Origin: Lunularia cruciata
Taxonomy: Eukaryota; Streptophyta; Marchantiopsida; Lunulariales; Lunulariaceae
Assembly: GCA_948567375.1 (NCBI GenBank)
Contig: OX419757.1
Span: forward strand, 42,718,001 to 42,782,000
Direction of reading: 5' to 3'
DNA length: 64,000 nucleotides
The notes beneath the pieces were generated by a model. It worked only from the letters and a program-made list of their open reading frames with translations, ran no database searches and was not told the origin of the DNA. Shown here piece by piece: positions 1-11,158 of the stretch. How positions within the stretch are numbered: the first letter of the stretch is position 1; the number at the start of each line of letters is the position of its first letter. Made by a program: the position numbers and the translations under genes.

Positions 1-10
1 GGTTTATTAT

Positions 11-160
11 TCACATGTAAGAGTCAGTCAGTCATGTCAGACGTGGGTATGGAACCGGGTTGTTTACAACGGGTTCTGTATTTCATTACGTTAACATCGT
101 AATATGTTACTGTCACATTTCAGAGTCAGTCCGATCAGAAATGGTTATGGAACCGGGTTG
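11..160. repeat. Pair of diverged direct repeats
   Basis: Two copies of a unit of about 50 bp lie at 11-62 and 113-160. Both contain GAGTCAGTC and end in TATGGAACCGGGTTG. Nothing in 1-440 reads convincingly as coding. The pair may be part of an intron or of the upstream region of the exon at 450. Function unknown. Confidence 0.6.
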
Positions 161-449
161 ATTCTAATAGTTATTGAACTCATCTGGTCAATAGGAGACG
201 CAGCAAAGTTTTTTCCCACAAGCAAGATACACAAACCCGTAAGTGTCTGCTTCTGACCTTGCATCTATCGTTCGTAACTCGTGATTACTGGGAGTTCTGT
301 TCTGTGTGTGCAATATCTGTATATAGTTTTGTCCAAAATTCTGGATAGCCTTTTACCAGAATGCTGGTAATTAAGGGAAAGCTTATGCAGCTTCTGTTAA
401 CTTATTTTCCTGTTGGTAATTATTGACGGCAAGATAAATTCGTGTGCAG

Positions 450-623
450 CCGAAACCCCGAAATAGAACATGGTGGCAACGTAAGTTGCAAGGAGTAGGT
501 CTGGAGGAAGATGAAGATCTTGCTAAAAAGTTTGATACTCTTCAAGCTGGAACTACATTCGGGGCTGACTCCAACATTTTCCATCTGCGTGTATCTAACC
601 ATGGGTCAAATTCAGATCTGAAG
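450..623 (+). CDS. Internal exon of an unidentified plant gene (partial)
   Basis: An open stretch of 58 codons is bounded by a good acceptor (GTGCAG, AG at 448-449) and a consensus donor (AAG then GTAAGT at 624). It reads PKPRNRTWWQRKLQ early and SNIFHLRVSNHGSNSDLK at the end, with an acidic patch EEDED between. It begins and ends in phase 0. I do not recognise the family. The likely final exon at 1149-1222 is in a different phase, so an intervening exon is missing from my model or the two do not belong together. The upstream exons would lie mostly left of the window. Confidence 0.45.
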
Positions 624-1148
624 GTAAGTTACAATCTCACTGTTGTATTATTGTCTTTTGGGGTCCTATATTTAATCAATGGAAGTCTTTGTAAGTCGTC
701 TGAATTGTAGTATAATAGTACTTATGCATTCCATACTCTGCTATTGTATTCTTGTAATGTTGCACTTGTATTTACTCCTCTTTAACGGAGCGATTGTAGT
801 TAGGGTGCCCTTTGGCTTGGTAAGCTGTTCATAAGCTGTTCTATATTCCTAATTTAAGCTCTTCCATCATCTTGAATTGATTGCAGAACTTTCGAGAGTG
901 AACAAAATTTCTTCAAATTTTATTGAAATACCGTTTTCCAGCAATGCTCTCCAGAAATGTGTCCTAAAATGATAAGCTATTCTATCTTGGATGCTTACGC
1001 CCAGCCATGAGTATCCATTTTCTAGGCCTGCAGGTTCATTGCCAACTACCATAGACACAAATGGACTCTAGACTTCAGAAACCAGTGTATTTCAAAACCC
1101 AGTACACTATTGTTCTCTAGTGTTATATCTCTGAAACCATTCACTGAG

Positions 1149-1222
1149 GAGTACTTGAAATTGATGAGGATTCGGAGGATTATGTTACCCTGCATGGGAT
1201 GGACAGGAGGCAGAGGATGTAA
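1149..1222 (+). CDS. Possible terminal exon of the same unidentified gene
   Basis: After an AG at 1147-1148 the frame beginning at 1151 reads VLEIDEDSEDYVTLHGMDRR and ends in a TAA at 1220-1222. The acidic stretch followed by a basic tail is more protein-like than the alternative frame starting at a TTG near 1110. The first two bases would complete a codon begun in a previous exon. No family is recognised. The evidence is composition plus a splice site only. Confidence 0.35.
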
Positions 1223-2794
1223 ATTATCTATTTCTCACCAAGAGATTTGCAAAGGTATCTTTTACGCACGCATGGAACTTCTTCGTCGCAGTAATATAAA
1301 TTCGGCTTGGTGTTGAGTTTTCCATATATCTCATAAGTGTAGTAGACAAGTTAGCGAACTGTGTCACTATGTCGATCGATTGATCGTGTTTTCTTCTGTC
1401 AATTTCTACTTGCTTCTACTTGCACGCATTTACTTGCTTAGATCAGCATGTCTTCGGTTTTTACCGGTTCTTCCATTTGTTTAGTTGCTTAGATCTGCAT
1501 GTTCTTCGGTTGGCATCGGTTCGGTCCTAAGGGGGTGTGGATTCCCCGTTTTGCGAGGGCTTCTGCTTCCATTACTCATATATCGTTGATGGATGAGAAT
1601 TATTGCAGTCACAAGCCTAATTGGTGCTTAGGTTACGCAACATCCAGTTCGTCATGAGGATACTATCAGCGTCATGAGGATACTATTGAGCGTTTGTGAG
1701 GCCTACTTTTTTCTAAGAGTTCCACGGGTAAAATAGTCTGGGTAGTGTTTTCGCCGAGAACTGTTGTAGCGTTGTATCCGCAGTTGCAATCAAACTCCTT
1801 CATACCTTGTATCACATGCAAACCATATTTTAGTCTCTGATAAGTTCCTCGGCCACAATCTGTTTATTGTCAGATTACATCTTATCTTTAATTGGATGTC
1901 GGACTCGAACTGGCCCAAGTCATTAACAGATGAAATTTGTCCACCTTCTGTATTGGCCATTTATTTTGGTTTTGCACTCCACCAGTACCCCTTTCTCATG
2001 CTTGATCGTCACCCTAATGATAAGATCTAGTTCTCGACGGTTGTGACAAATCTGATGTGAGCGTGTCAGTCTACCTCTTGGTACATTGGAAATACCGCTC
2101 AAGACCTCGACGAATGTGATTATCAACTTTCCTGGGAATACCTGGGAAGGAGAGCTAACCATGGATGGGGTGCGAAACTTTTGACACGAACAAACTTCGG
2201 TTGAACCCCAAAGGCTCTATTGAAGGACATCTCAGGATCATGTTAGCGCATTCTCAACTGCTATCCTGACTAGAAATTTCACTTGATTAGGCGCGTCTTG
2301 GACGGCCACTGACATGTAATAATATGCATCGTTCGTCAACTCCTGAGTGGTAGCTGTCAATTGAAAATCATGCCATGGTGGAACTTGGGAGGCATTCAGA
2401 GATTTTGATCGTGAGTGTTGTCACTCACCGAGTTAGTAGAAACGAACAGGATAATCACAATTCGGGTCTTACATGCATCGATATGTGACGTCCAGCGGCA
2501 CGCCCTAAGCTCTACTTGGATTATCTGAGGAGACGCTAGAAGCTCGGGACCAGAAAACACGAAGAAATATAGTGTGTGTTTCTCTTCCTGCTTCTTTCCC
2601 AGTATTCAGATCAGGATTAACAACCGCATCAGCGAATTAGTTTGCGTATACTGTACACAAGGTGCAAGCAAAAACGGCACTCTCGAGCAGCCCTGGTGGC
2701 TACTTCTAACTCGTGGTGGACTTCACTGATAGGAGCTCTGGAACTTGCATGAAGTAATTTGGTAGTCGGCAGATTCAGCAATGTAGAGGAAGCT
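1223..2794. other. Intergenic region with short repeats and an old dispersed repeat
   Basis: No supported gene. It contains a 20-bp tandem duplication (1651-1687, unit GTCATGAGGATACTAT plus four bases), a loose duplication of TTGCTTAGATC-GCATGT near 1436-1510, and a repeat shared with 11560-11930 (separate entry). The right end would include the 3' UTR of the HAD gene, whose stop is at 2795-2797. Confidence 0.5.
2040..2300. repeat. Diverged copy of the repeat also present at about 11690-11840
   Basis: Two blocks match the region near 11.7 kb by eye at roughly two thirds identity. One holds GAATGTG..TATCAA and ends GGATGGGGTG. The other runs from ACATCTCAGGATCAT through CTTGATTA. A stretch of about 50 bp (2180-2230) is present only here. 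On the - strand the more distant copy has a reading resembling FMEVFIDN, which recalls gypsy RT around the catalytic Asp, but this is weak. I read it as an old transposon relic in gene space. Confidence 0.4.
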
Positions 2795-5700
2795 TCAAGC
2801 AACAGAACTGGCCGTGGAAGTGAGCAGATTGGCGGCGAAGTCCAGGTCGAAGTTCATTGTCGGCAGGTCCCCAATACAAGTGAAGACGGCATCGGCAGCT
2901 GCAAAGTCTTCATCTTCAGTGTACCTAAAAGATGAGTACAAATGAAGCGTTAAAATTTGGTACAACTGCAACTGCACTGAACTAGCACCTCATAGAAACA
3001 GAATCCGATCCTTTGTTTAGGAGATAAAGTCTTGTATGAATACAACAAGTAATAGGAGGGGAACACTCTCATCACCTGTCACTCAATGCCATCATCAACC
3101 TAAATGTAATAACGGAGCAATCACCAAAGCAAAGATTCCATTTTGCTTGCAGCTGTCTAATTGGCGTGACCGTATTTCTCCATTGTACGCCACTTCTGAT
3201 TGAAGTGTACAAAAGAGCTGATTTTAGGAGAAGAAGAAGCGTACCCGCTCTTTGTTATGATGCATCTCATTCCAGCAGCTTTCGCAGCTGTCAAACCAAT
3301 ATGACTATCTTCTATCACGACACACCTGCAAGCTCCAGCACCCAGTTAGCCATAGAGTTTGAACTGAATTCGGACATAGTAATGTACGTTCAAGTCTGTT
3401 TAAAGTTGTAAAGCTATGATTGTAAGTTATACTATTGCTGGCAAGCCAAGTACGGAGAGTTTTTAGAGCTATTTCACATGATTAACACTTACTTCCCAGG
3501 TGATACTCCAAGAGTCCTGGCCGCCAATGTGTAGATTGCCTGAAAGATGTCAATTACGAACAGTAAGTAAGTTGCATCATAGGGTTCTTGCAAACACTTC
3601 CATTGAAAAATCTTTAAATCTCAGGAGGTTCGTTATATCCAGCAATCCATGTGAAGTCGGGTCTATTAAGCAGAGAGCATACTGGATCAGGCTTCTTGCG
3701 AGGAACAATGTCTCCGGCAAAAATACGAATTGATGCAGCCCTCTCCTCTCCCAGCATAACTCGCACTATTGCTGATACCTGTCCACCTTTCAAATAACTC
3801 AAGAATCAGAGACAGATCTAGTAAACAACTGAGATCAAAGTCCTGCACTGTTGACATGATGGAGAAATCTGGACTTATGACATGATCCGGACTTGAGATG
3901 GTAAGTCTAGATGATGGTTCGCTGCACATGCTTGATTCTGCACTTGCTCTTGTAGTCAGGTCTTCTGTTCAGGTCCGGCCTCGTCCCTTTAGAACTTGGC
4001 TAGCTAGTCAAAAGTGAATCTCGCACGTTATTGTATTCTTCTATATCTGAATGCTGTGCATATCTCCACTGGAGCTCAGAAGTAGAGTCTGAATCTAAAT
4101 TATACATTTAGTCAGAGTCTCGATGCCTGTCTGTAAGTTTTAGGCCAAGAAGATATACCGCTTTCTCGTTGGATGTGCTGCAAACCGCGACATGTACTCC
4201 ACTTCCCAATGCTTGATCGATAAGGCTGTAGATATTTGTATAAAAGCAAACCTTAGCTTCTCTGACAAAAAAACCTGGGGCACATGTACTCCATTCCTTT
4301 CCTCGCGAACACCAGCCTCAGCTAGCTTGTGTCTATGGTGGAAATGAAAGCTCCACTTTATGAGCACATACTCTTAAGCACCAACTAGTGAGTTTCCCAA
4401 GTTGAAAACGCGCGGTTATTCTGTACCTGGCAACACCGGGGCGAAGAGGAAGAGATCCTTGCTCAACAAGATCCATAAACAGATCCGTTTTGCGTTTGTG
4501 GAGAGAGGCAATAAACTCCTTTCTTGCAGATTCTTTCGTAGGTGCAGCTTCTGGCCATCCCACTTTGTTAAAGTAGTGTGTCATTCTGCACAAAAAATTC
4601 TGCATTGTGAGCTCTAAACCCTTCTATCTCGACAGTTTAACCCTCGGCGTAGGGTGAGACAGAAAGAAGCAAAGGAAGCCACTGAGTATGAAGGGAAAGG
4701 TACAACAATCTACGACCTCAGCGATGTATAAAGTCCAAGTCTAAAAGTACTCTCGAGAAGGAATTATTCTCTTGGCTGTAGGTTGAAGACCCCTGCAATT
4801 AACAAGCATTTCTCTAAGACATCTAGTTTGTGACTGTTGTGAACGCCAACATACCCAAGGATGATGATTGTGGGTCAAGGTCCGAGCAGTACCGTTCTTT
4901 GCCACCACCAATTTTAAGCAGTTCGCCGTAGAGTTCAACGTCCCAATTGGTTTCCAATCCTTTCTGTACGCACCGAAACCACACATCCTCAATAAGCTGC
5001 CTCCACTCTAAAGGTAAATCCCAAGACGATAACAAGAAGAGAAACCACGTTGTGCGCAGGGCTCAATCTTGCTTACTTGTACATTTCGTAATGGCAATCG
5101 AAAATTGTGAACCTTATAAGCTCCAGATTGATCTTAAAACCATTATATATTCCTTCTGCCTACTTGATTCACTGTTTTATCACTCGGCATTAACAGTGGG
5201 CGACATCAGCCACAAAAATCTTCAGAAGATGCACGAAAGAACAAGCGACAATTTACGTTCATGATTGGTGCATAATATCTCAGCGACGTTTCTGATTGAG
5301 CCTATACGTGTAGAGCACACGATTCTAATGATGCACCGACCAACAATTTGGAGATATCGAATTAAATTTCTGAAGTTTCAAGCTGAGAAAATGTTACAGG
5401 TTACAAGGGGAGTTAAGCTACGGTAATTCACCAGGGCGATATTTCTTTTCTGGATTTGATCCTCGCAGAGGCAGCTGAGCTGCTCAGACACAGTCAAAGA
5501 AGTTGAACTCACCTCAGAGAACGCGTAGTTGAAACTGATCCGGTGACCATCTCTCTCTGTATCTACGAGCACTCCATCGCAGTCGAACAAGAGTGCATCA
5601 GGCAAAGTTTGAGCAGCTTTCACGAGCACGATTCTCCTGGAGTTTTGCACTTTGAATTTCAAACTGAACAGCTGTTTGCTGCTGCATTTTTTCACTGCAG

Positions 5701-5824
5701 CAAGATTTGAGGAGAAGAAGCTAGCATGGTGCGACGAAAAAGAAACAGTAGGAAGAGCGGACTTGCAGCCCAGCTGCTGAAGAGTGGGCGCCTTGAAAGC
5801 AGCGCAGCAGGCAGCCATGGCCAT
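2795..5824 (-). CDS. Plastid-targeted HAD-superfamily hydrolase, CbbY-like (eight exons, 320 aa)
   Basis: Exons, all with GT-AG introns and consistent phases: 5824-5513, 4963-4893, 4585-4427, 4225-4159, 3778-3683, 3539-3493, 3325-3245, 2924-2795. The ATG at 5824 sits in GAGGGATGG, a good plant context. Residues 1 to about 70 are Ser/Ala/Lys-rich with few acids, as in a chloroplast transit peptide. HAD motif I is FDCDGVLVDTE (about 80-90). The cap region contains YGELLKIGGGKER. Motif II is CSTSN, motif III the Lys of RKKPDP, and motif IV VIEDSHIGLTAAKAAGM. The C-terminus is YTEDEDFAAADAVF onward. It closely resembles the plant chloroplast family typified by Arabidopsis At4g39970 (about 316 aa), related to CbbY sugar-phosphate phosphatases. 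The substrate here is inference. The gene looks intact. Confidence 0.93.
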
Positions 5825-7864
5825 CCCTCAACAAATCCAAGTAGTTCGAACAATCTTCTCTTCCCGATCTCCAGGACCTCCAATCCAGAAAATATCGCTA
5901 ATAGTTATCTCGACGTTCAATACTTTTAATCGTTCCTTCCGTGAGGGGTCATCAACAGCTACAAATAGTGAGTCCGAGTCCAATGGTCCCAAGAGCTTTA
6001 TCTCAACCAGCCGCTCACTTGTGGTCACTCGTCGTTGAGTCGAGTGGAGTACTTTTCGCTTTGTCCTTTTCGGGTATACGCAGCCCCATCTCCCTTCTTA
6101 TGGGAGTTCGCCCACGCATAGTATTGGCCTGTTTGGCCAGGTTCTGTCCACAACATGGAGCTTTGAACCCCCTGATGTCTTTTTAGAGCTATTGGAGTTG
6201 GTTCCATACTCTACATAAAAGAATGTATAACCCGTTGTTTCTAACAATACGTTTTCCACGTATTGTTGATTATGTAGTTTCACAGTTACTCTGTTATGTT
6301 TATAATGACCAATGTGGTGGTGGTGGAAACGGATATATAGAGGTGGTTTCTGTGGCGTGGAAATTGTTCTCCTGTCCTTCCGAGATACTAATTAGGCACT
6401 GACAGGAAGTCTTCGAGTTAAAACTCTGGAACTAAGATCATCTTTGAAGGTTTCTCCACTCTACGCATTTTCGTGGACGGTCCCATGCAGGGAGCGACTG
6501 TTAACACAGCTGCCATAGCCACAGGACTACTGAACACATTATTGAGAACAGTCATAGCGTTCTGGCAACAGTGACGTTACTGAATTGTTCTCAAAGACCT
6601 GGTCCAGAACAAATGGCGCATATGGTCGTACAAAGCCAAATTTGAGTCAGACACCACGACTTCTCAATTCTTAATCTGTCTTTATCCGTTCGTAGAACAA
6701 GGTAAGTGCTGAAAATGGCCTTAGACAACTCCAGCTGCGCTAGTCGTAAGCGGCAGACATATTTTCATACTCCAAAAAGCATACATAAGAGGAATTGACG
6801 GAGAAAAGTTGTATGCATCATGGACTTTCAGATGTAGCACACATCGTCTTGGAAATTCTACCCGCTAAAAGTTAATAAACCCTCAAGAGGGAAGCTATTC
6901 GGCGGCCGGAATTACCAGCACACCAAAGATAAGGAAACAGCACCTTACTGTGAATTGGCACAGGGAACTTCATAACTTCAATCCAGTAGGTGTAAAGAAA
7001 ATTCACTTCCAGTCAATAAGTCATACTAGGTGCCAATGGCATTTCATAATTAAAGTGAGAACAGTCACTCTTGGAGAAAGGTAAGTGGCAAAGGCCGCTA
7101 TACGCATCGATCACTGTATGAGAGTAAACAAGATAGACCTTATCAACATCATGTTGGTCGAAACGCACAGAAGCCAGAAGAGTTAGGCTGTTCTAGAAGG
7201 CAGAAATGGTTTAGGCTCACAATGCGAATATGGTTACGACAGGAAAAACCCGACAAGCACTGAAGCCTACTGCAGAATACCGCTGAAAAGCAAGTATCCT
7301 TCACCTGAAATTGATTGGCAAATCTAATCACCTCACCGTGAGTATAAAAACAAGCATGGACATACAGTCTCTAGGGTTTAGCACCTCGTATGCTGGTTTC
7401 TCTCGTGATGTGAGAGAATTAATTTACAGGAAGTCATGAAGATCAGTAGTTACCAGCAGACGCCATATCTCCTTCACATGCCCTAGGATTAAGTGTCCAA
7501 TATCTTTGGGAATTAAATATAATTCTCTGCCTTAGCTTTCTACGTGCGTCTATGCTCACTATAATACACAAAGTGCATCAGCAATCCTGGACTCTGGACA
7601 GCTATTGTGATCATATCAATCGTAGTCGAATTTTGAACAAGGATAAGCACTGCACTTGCTGGTTAATCTCTTCTCATGAGAAACCGGCTCCGTTTCATCC
7701 ATGTAACGAGCTTCACCGCTCTTGATGTCCTTCTTTGGGACAAAGAAGGACAACGTTGGAGATCTTCCCAACAAGTTGCCGGCAGTCCCAATATATATAC
7801 TTCAGTGAACTGTAAACGATGCTTTTGTAAGGTAAAGCCAATACGAGGCTGAATTTGAACCTAT
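5825..7864. other. Intergenic region between the HAD and APEM9-like genes
   Basis: This includes the promoter and 5' leader of the HAD gene (transcribed leftward) and the 3' flank of the APEM9-like gene. I see no supported ORF, tRNA or repeat. Open frames here, for example 5828-6028 on the - strand, lack an ATG or a family match. Base composition is like the neighbouring genes and unlike the AT-richer repeats to the right. Confidence 0.5.
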
Positions 7865-9160
7865 TTATGCTACAAGTGCCCTGGTGGTTGAGAAAGGCTG
7901 AGCAGCTGCCAGGGAATTCAGTTGCACACTAAACGCCTGCTGCCAGAGATCACTTAAAGCAGCTTTCACTGGATTGGACATGACAGTTAAGAGCCTGATG
8001 ATCCTCTGTCTGTTCCGAAGAAGAGCAATCACGAGTATGGAGGTAAAGACTCCAGTTAATAGCAAGTTCCCTTCAGGCAGATTGTCATAATGGGAGAACA
8101 AATATCCCCTAATTCGTACCATCACCAACTCTACCAATTTGCAAATTGTTCTGGTAAACGGGAACCTCCCACAGAACCCTGATGCTTTTGAAACTGCTTT
8201 GGAGTTGGACTGTCCCATGTCTTTAGGTGTCGATTGATCTTTTGCAGCTACTTCAGCGGTCTGATGAGTTGCCGTTGGCTCATGCTGCAATTGGTTTGAA
8301 TTTCCTGTCTGCTCTCGGGACCTCTGCAATGGCGTACCAACAGGACCTGCAGTACTTGCACAATAAGAATCTGCACTCTGCTCTTTTTGTTTGACCTTTG
8401 CCCTCTCTTGCCGAGAAATCCGCTGAACTTGGTCAACAATAGACTTCTTCTCCTCTTCTGAGATGTTAGCTTGGTTGATCCAAAGAAGAGCCGCTTTTGG
8501 GTTTTTGAGAGCTAATACAAGCACTTCCACGAGGTAAATTTCTGCCAGCTGTATATACTCTGCCCTTGTTAATTGTGAGCAACGGGAAGTTGCGTCAATC
8601 TTTTGCACACTTCTCTGACATTTTCCATCAAAATTCACCTGTTTTATCAAGATGCCATCTTCACTATTCTCCTTTGGTTTCCAGCCACTCAGATAACTCT
8701 CCAGAGCCGTCTGAGCTGCGACATGCAGACCCGCCGAAAGCTGCAAGCATACCCCCGTCAGAAACAAGTGGTAGGGCACCGCCCCTACTAGCTTAAAGAT
8801 AGAAGTGAGAACGTCAAAAATCTCGCTCGACCTGCCCATTCCATTCAAAGCCTGCAACAAAACCATTCCTGAAGCCTCCACCATGGAACCCAGCTCTTCA
8901 CGCTCCTCCCCTTCACGCAAGTTCTTGCTTCTCCCAATGGGTCTCCAACCACCTCCATCGGCCAGAAATTCACAAAGTTCCCGAAGACAAGAAGTCGCGG
9001 CCTCGACCGCCTCTTGATACATCGAACTGACTAAACATCTCTCAGAGTAATCAATCTCGTTCCAGAGGAAATCCTCTTCCACCGCTATCTTCCTCGCCAC
9101 TGGAACGGCAGCCACGTCCTCGCCATTTTCCTGCACCCTAGAATCCTTCTCAGAGTCCAT
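7865..9160 (-). CDS. APEM9: APEM9/DAYU-like peroxisomal membrane anchor protein (431 aa)
   Basis: One uninterrupted frame runs from ATG 9160-9158 to the TAA at 7867-7865. The frame is open 10 codons further upstream but only to a TTG, so I place the start at MDSEKDSR. Residues about 30-60 (WNEIDYSERCLVSSMYQEAV) match the N-terminal family signature. A helical region continues to about 270. Then comes a Gln/Ser/Thr-rich linker, and near the C-terminus a hydrophobic span LLLTGVFTSILVIALL followed by RNRQR, a likely tail-type membrane anchor. In Arabidopsis, APEM9 tethers the PEX1-PEX6 ATPase to peroxisomes for PEX5 recycling; that role is carried over by homology. It is longer than the Arabidopsis protein, mostly in the linker. 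No frameshift is seen. The CAG just before the ATG could also be a splice acceptor for a 5' UTR intron. Confidence 0.8.
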   Translation of the reverse strand: MDSEKDSRVQENGEDVAAVPVARKIAVEEDFLWNEIDYSERCLVSSMYQEAVEAATSCLRELCEFLADGGGWRPIGRSKNLREGEEREELGSMVEASGMVLLQALNGMGRSSEIFDVLTSIFKLVGAVPYHLFLTGVCLQLSAGLHVAAQTALESYLSGWKPKENSEDGILIKQVNFDGKCQRSVQKIDATSRCSQLTRAEYIQLAEIYLVEVLVLALKNPKAALLWINQANISEEEKKSIVDQVQRISRQERAKVKQKEQSADSYCASTAGPVGTPLQRSREQTGNSNQLQHEPTATHQTAEVAAKDQSTPKDMGQSNSKAVSKASGFCGRFPFTRTICKLVELVMVRIRGYLFSHYDNLPEGNLLLTGVFTSILVIALLRNRQRIIRLLTVMSNPVKAALSDLWQQAFSVQLNSLAAAQPFSTTRALVA

Positions 9161-10500
9161 ACCTGTAATAACTCTCCGTCGAAACCCCAACGCTTATAAA
9201 GCAAAAACCGATATATTCCAACTTGTGGCACGGTTACATCAGTGGAGTGTCCACCTCAGTACGCAAACCTAATCATGTCGCTAAGGTCAATCCTAGGTAT
9301 TTCATTCCAAATAGTAACTGCGCTCTCCAGAGTTGTGATGAGACTTCCCTGAACGGCAGACGCGATGGGGATTTGGCAACATCCTCAGACCCCCGATTCT
9401 CCCCTCCTGTCACCAAATCAAATTCTATGCGACCTCGAACCTTGGCATCGAAACCGCAACGGCCTCAACAGTCCCCAGATATTAAACAGATTCTCATAAG
9501 AATCTTCAGAGTCAAAATCAAAGAATCCACATACATCTGCAGGTGACAGCACTGATGAGACACAACCCACATCGCTGAACAGAAGCTCAGAGAGCCCAAA
9601 GCTCATTAAAGTAGGAACATAGCAAGCATGAACACAGAAAGCCCGATCAGGTAGCGTGTTAAACATGCAAGAAAGAGCTAATCATCGCAGTTGAAATCCA
9701 GTTGGGAGAGTAAATTGGTGCGTGCTGTTCAGTTTCCAGCAACCTAATCAAAACCCTATCAGTCGCCCCCGTGGCTTATCTAAGCAGAAACTACCGTGTA
9801 AGCTAAGATTCATGAGCAGAATTAGCGAAGGATTTGTTCCTGTGCTCGGCAAGTGCTGAAAATTGCTGATCGCTCTGAACAACGAAGGCCACGTTATGGG
9901 GGAAGGCCATGCCGTAGTCTGATTTGGTTCGAACTCCGGTCCAATTCTTAACTCATGGTTGGATTGGTGACGTAGTGACAGGTTGGCCCTATTTCAGTGA
10001 GAATTCAATGTGCGCATATTGGTTGTAGAGGGAGCAGGGAACGTTAAGAGCTTTGGTCAAAGTGCACTAAAAGAAAAACCATAGTACTTAGTGTATTCAT
10101 GTCTGGTAGAATGCACCAAGGAACTAAATTAATTGAAAAACTTGAATTAAAAAATAATATTCTTTGTTTGGTGAGAAGCTACAAGACGACAGATACAGAG
10201 TCATATAATTTTCATAGGATTTAATTACTCTTACATGATTATCACTAGAATTTCCTTCCAAATTTGTTCCATGTATTATATACAGTCTTTAGTCTATTTA
10301 TCATCTCGTAACTCAGCGCGTAACAAAAGAAGGGTAGTACTTCTAACTAGTAGTAGTACTAATATGTTTATGGTTTTTCTTGTAGTTGGTAGACTTTACT
10401 ACTTGCCTAGCTCCCAAATCTTAGGTGCACTAATATAATTTCCTCGTTTCGATATAGTGGAGCTTAGCCACTTTACTTCTTTTGTCTCATCTTTGTCCGG
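9161..10500. other. Upstream region of the APEM9-like gene and intergenic DNA
   Basis: A TATA-like TTTATAAG lies about 35 bp upstream of the APEM9-like ATG, near 9195. An ATG-initiated - strand frame at 9666-9418 contains an acidic run FDFDSEDSYENLF, but it has no family match and could be leader sequence. From about 10080 the sequence turns AT-rich and repeat-like. No other gene is supported. Confidence 0.4.
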
Positions 10501-10620
10501 TTTTATGTCTGGTCTTATACTTAGTTTGAGATGATTAGGTGATAGTGGTGGCTGTTGTGGTTTGATGTCCAATTTTATATTTGGTTTTAGATGATTAGAT
10601 GATAGTGGTGGCTGTTGTGA
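10501..10620. repeat. Two tandem 60-bp units
   Basis: 10501-10560 and 10561-10620 align base for base without gaps. Both end in GATAGTGGTGGCTGTTGTG. Differences are scattered, so the duplication is not recent. Confidence 0.85.
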
Positions 10621-10641
10621 TTATATATCATACACATGATG

Positions 10642-10953
10642 TAATTTTGGAAGGAGTGATTACTCATCCTCTTGGATGGATAACAAGGCAAACAACAACA
10701 CGTCAAGTCTTCAAGTATAGGGGTATGTAGTGAGGTCATCTCTTCGTTCCTCTAGCCTTGGAGTTATATGGAGCAATGGATATGGCATTTGACACATTAA
10801 TTTTGGAAGGAGTGATTACTCATCCTCTTGGATGGATAACAAGAAAAACAACAACACGTAAAGTCTTCAAGTATAGGGGTATGTAGTGAGGTCATCGCTT
10901 TGTTCCTCTAGCCTTGGAGTTATATGGAGCAATGGATATGGCATTTGACACAT
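10642..10953 (+). repeat. Two tandem 156-bp units inside an RT-like gene remnant
   Basis: The unit starting TAATTTTGGAAGGAGTGATT at 10642 recurs at 10798, giving a period of 156 bp. The copies differ at only a few positions. Translation gives EGVITHPLGW and then, after a stop pair, FVPLALELYGAMDMAFDT in both units. The unit length is a multiple of three. Confidence 0.9.
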
Positions 10954-11150
10954 TTGTCAAGAAGTACACAAGAGTTTATCATATTAAACGTCAAGGGGTA
11001 CTACTCTCACTCTCATACTTTGTAGTATACTTGAGACAACATATGTCCATTGCTCTAGAGAGAGCACTGGTCGATGTAATCCATAAGAGAACAATCACAC
11101 TAGGCGATACTTCTTTGGATGCTCCATTAGTTTATAGACCTTACAACTTT
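10642..11150 (+). pseudogene. 3' end of a non-LTR RT-like gene, copy 1 (decayed)
   Basis: The + strand reads EGVITHPLGW, FVPLALELYGAMDMAFDTF, then (after a gap) LRQHMSIALERALVDVIHKR. This layout (a DPT/EGV segment, a FxPLAxExxG segment, then RxxxSxALxRA) resembles the C-terminal part of plant LINE-like reverse transcriptase genes. Copy 2 on the - strand (pieces between 13717 and 21122) is clearly related at DNA level. Stops interrupt the frame, and there is an internal 156-bp duplication. The family assignment rests on recalled pattern and not on a search. Confidence 0.5.
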
Positions 11151-11158
11151 CACTACTC

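Noticed and set aside
5828-6028. Upstream ORF ending 4 bp before the HAD start codon
   Set aside because: The frame has no ATG, only a GTG start, and no codon or motif support.
9161-9190. Ten extra N-terminal residues on the APEM9-like protein
   Set aside because: The frame is open but starts with TTG; the first ATG is at 9160 and lies just ahead of the conserved N-terminal block.
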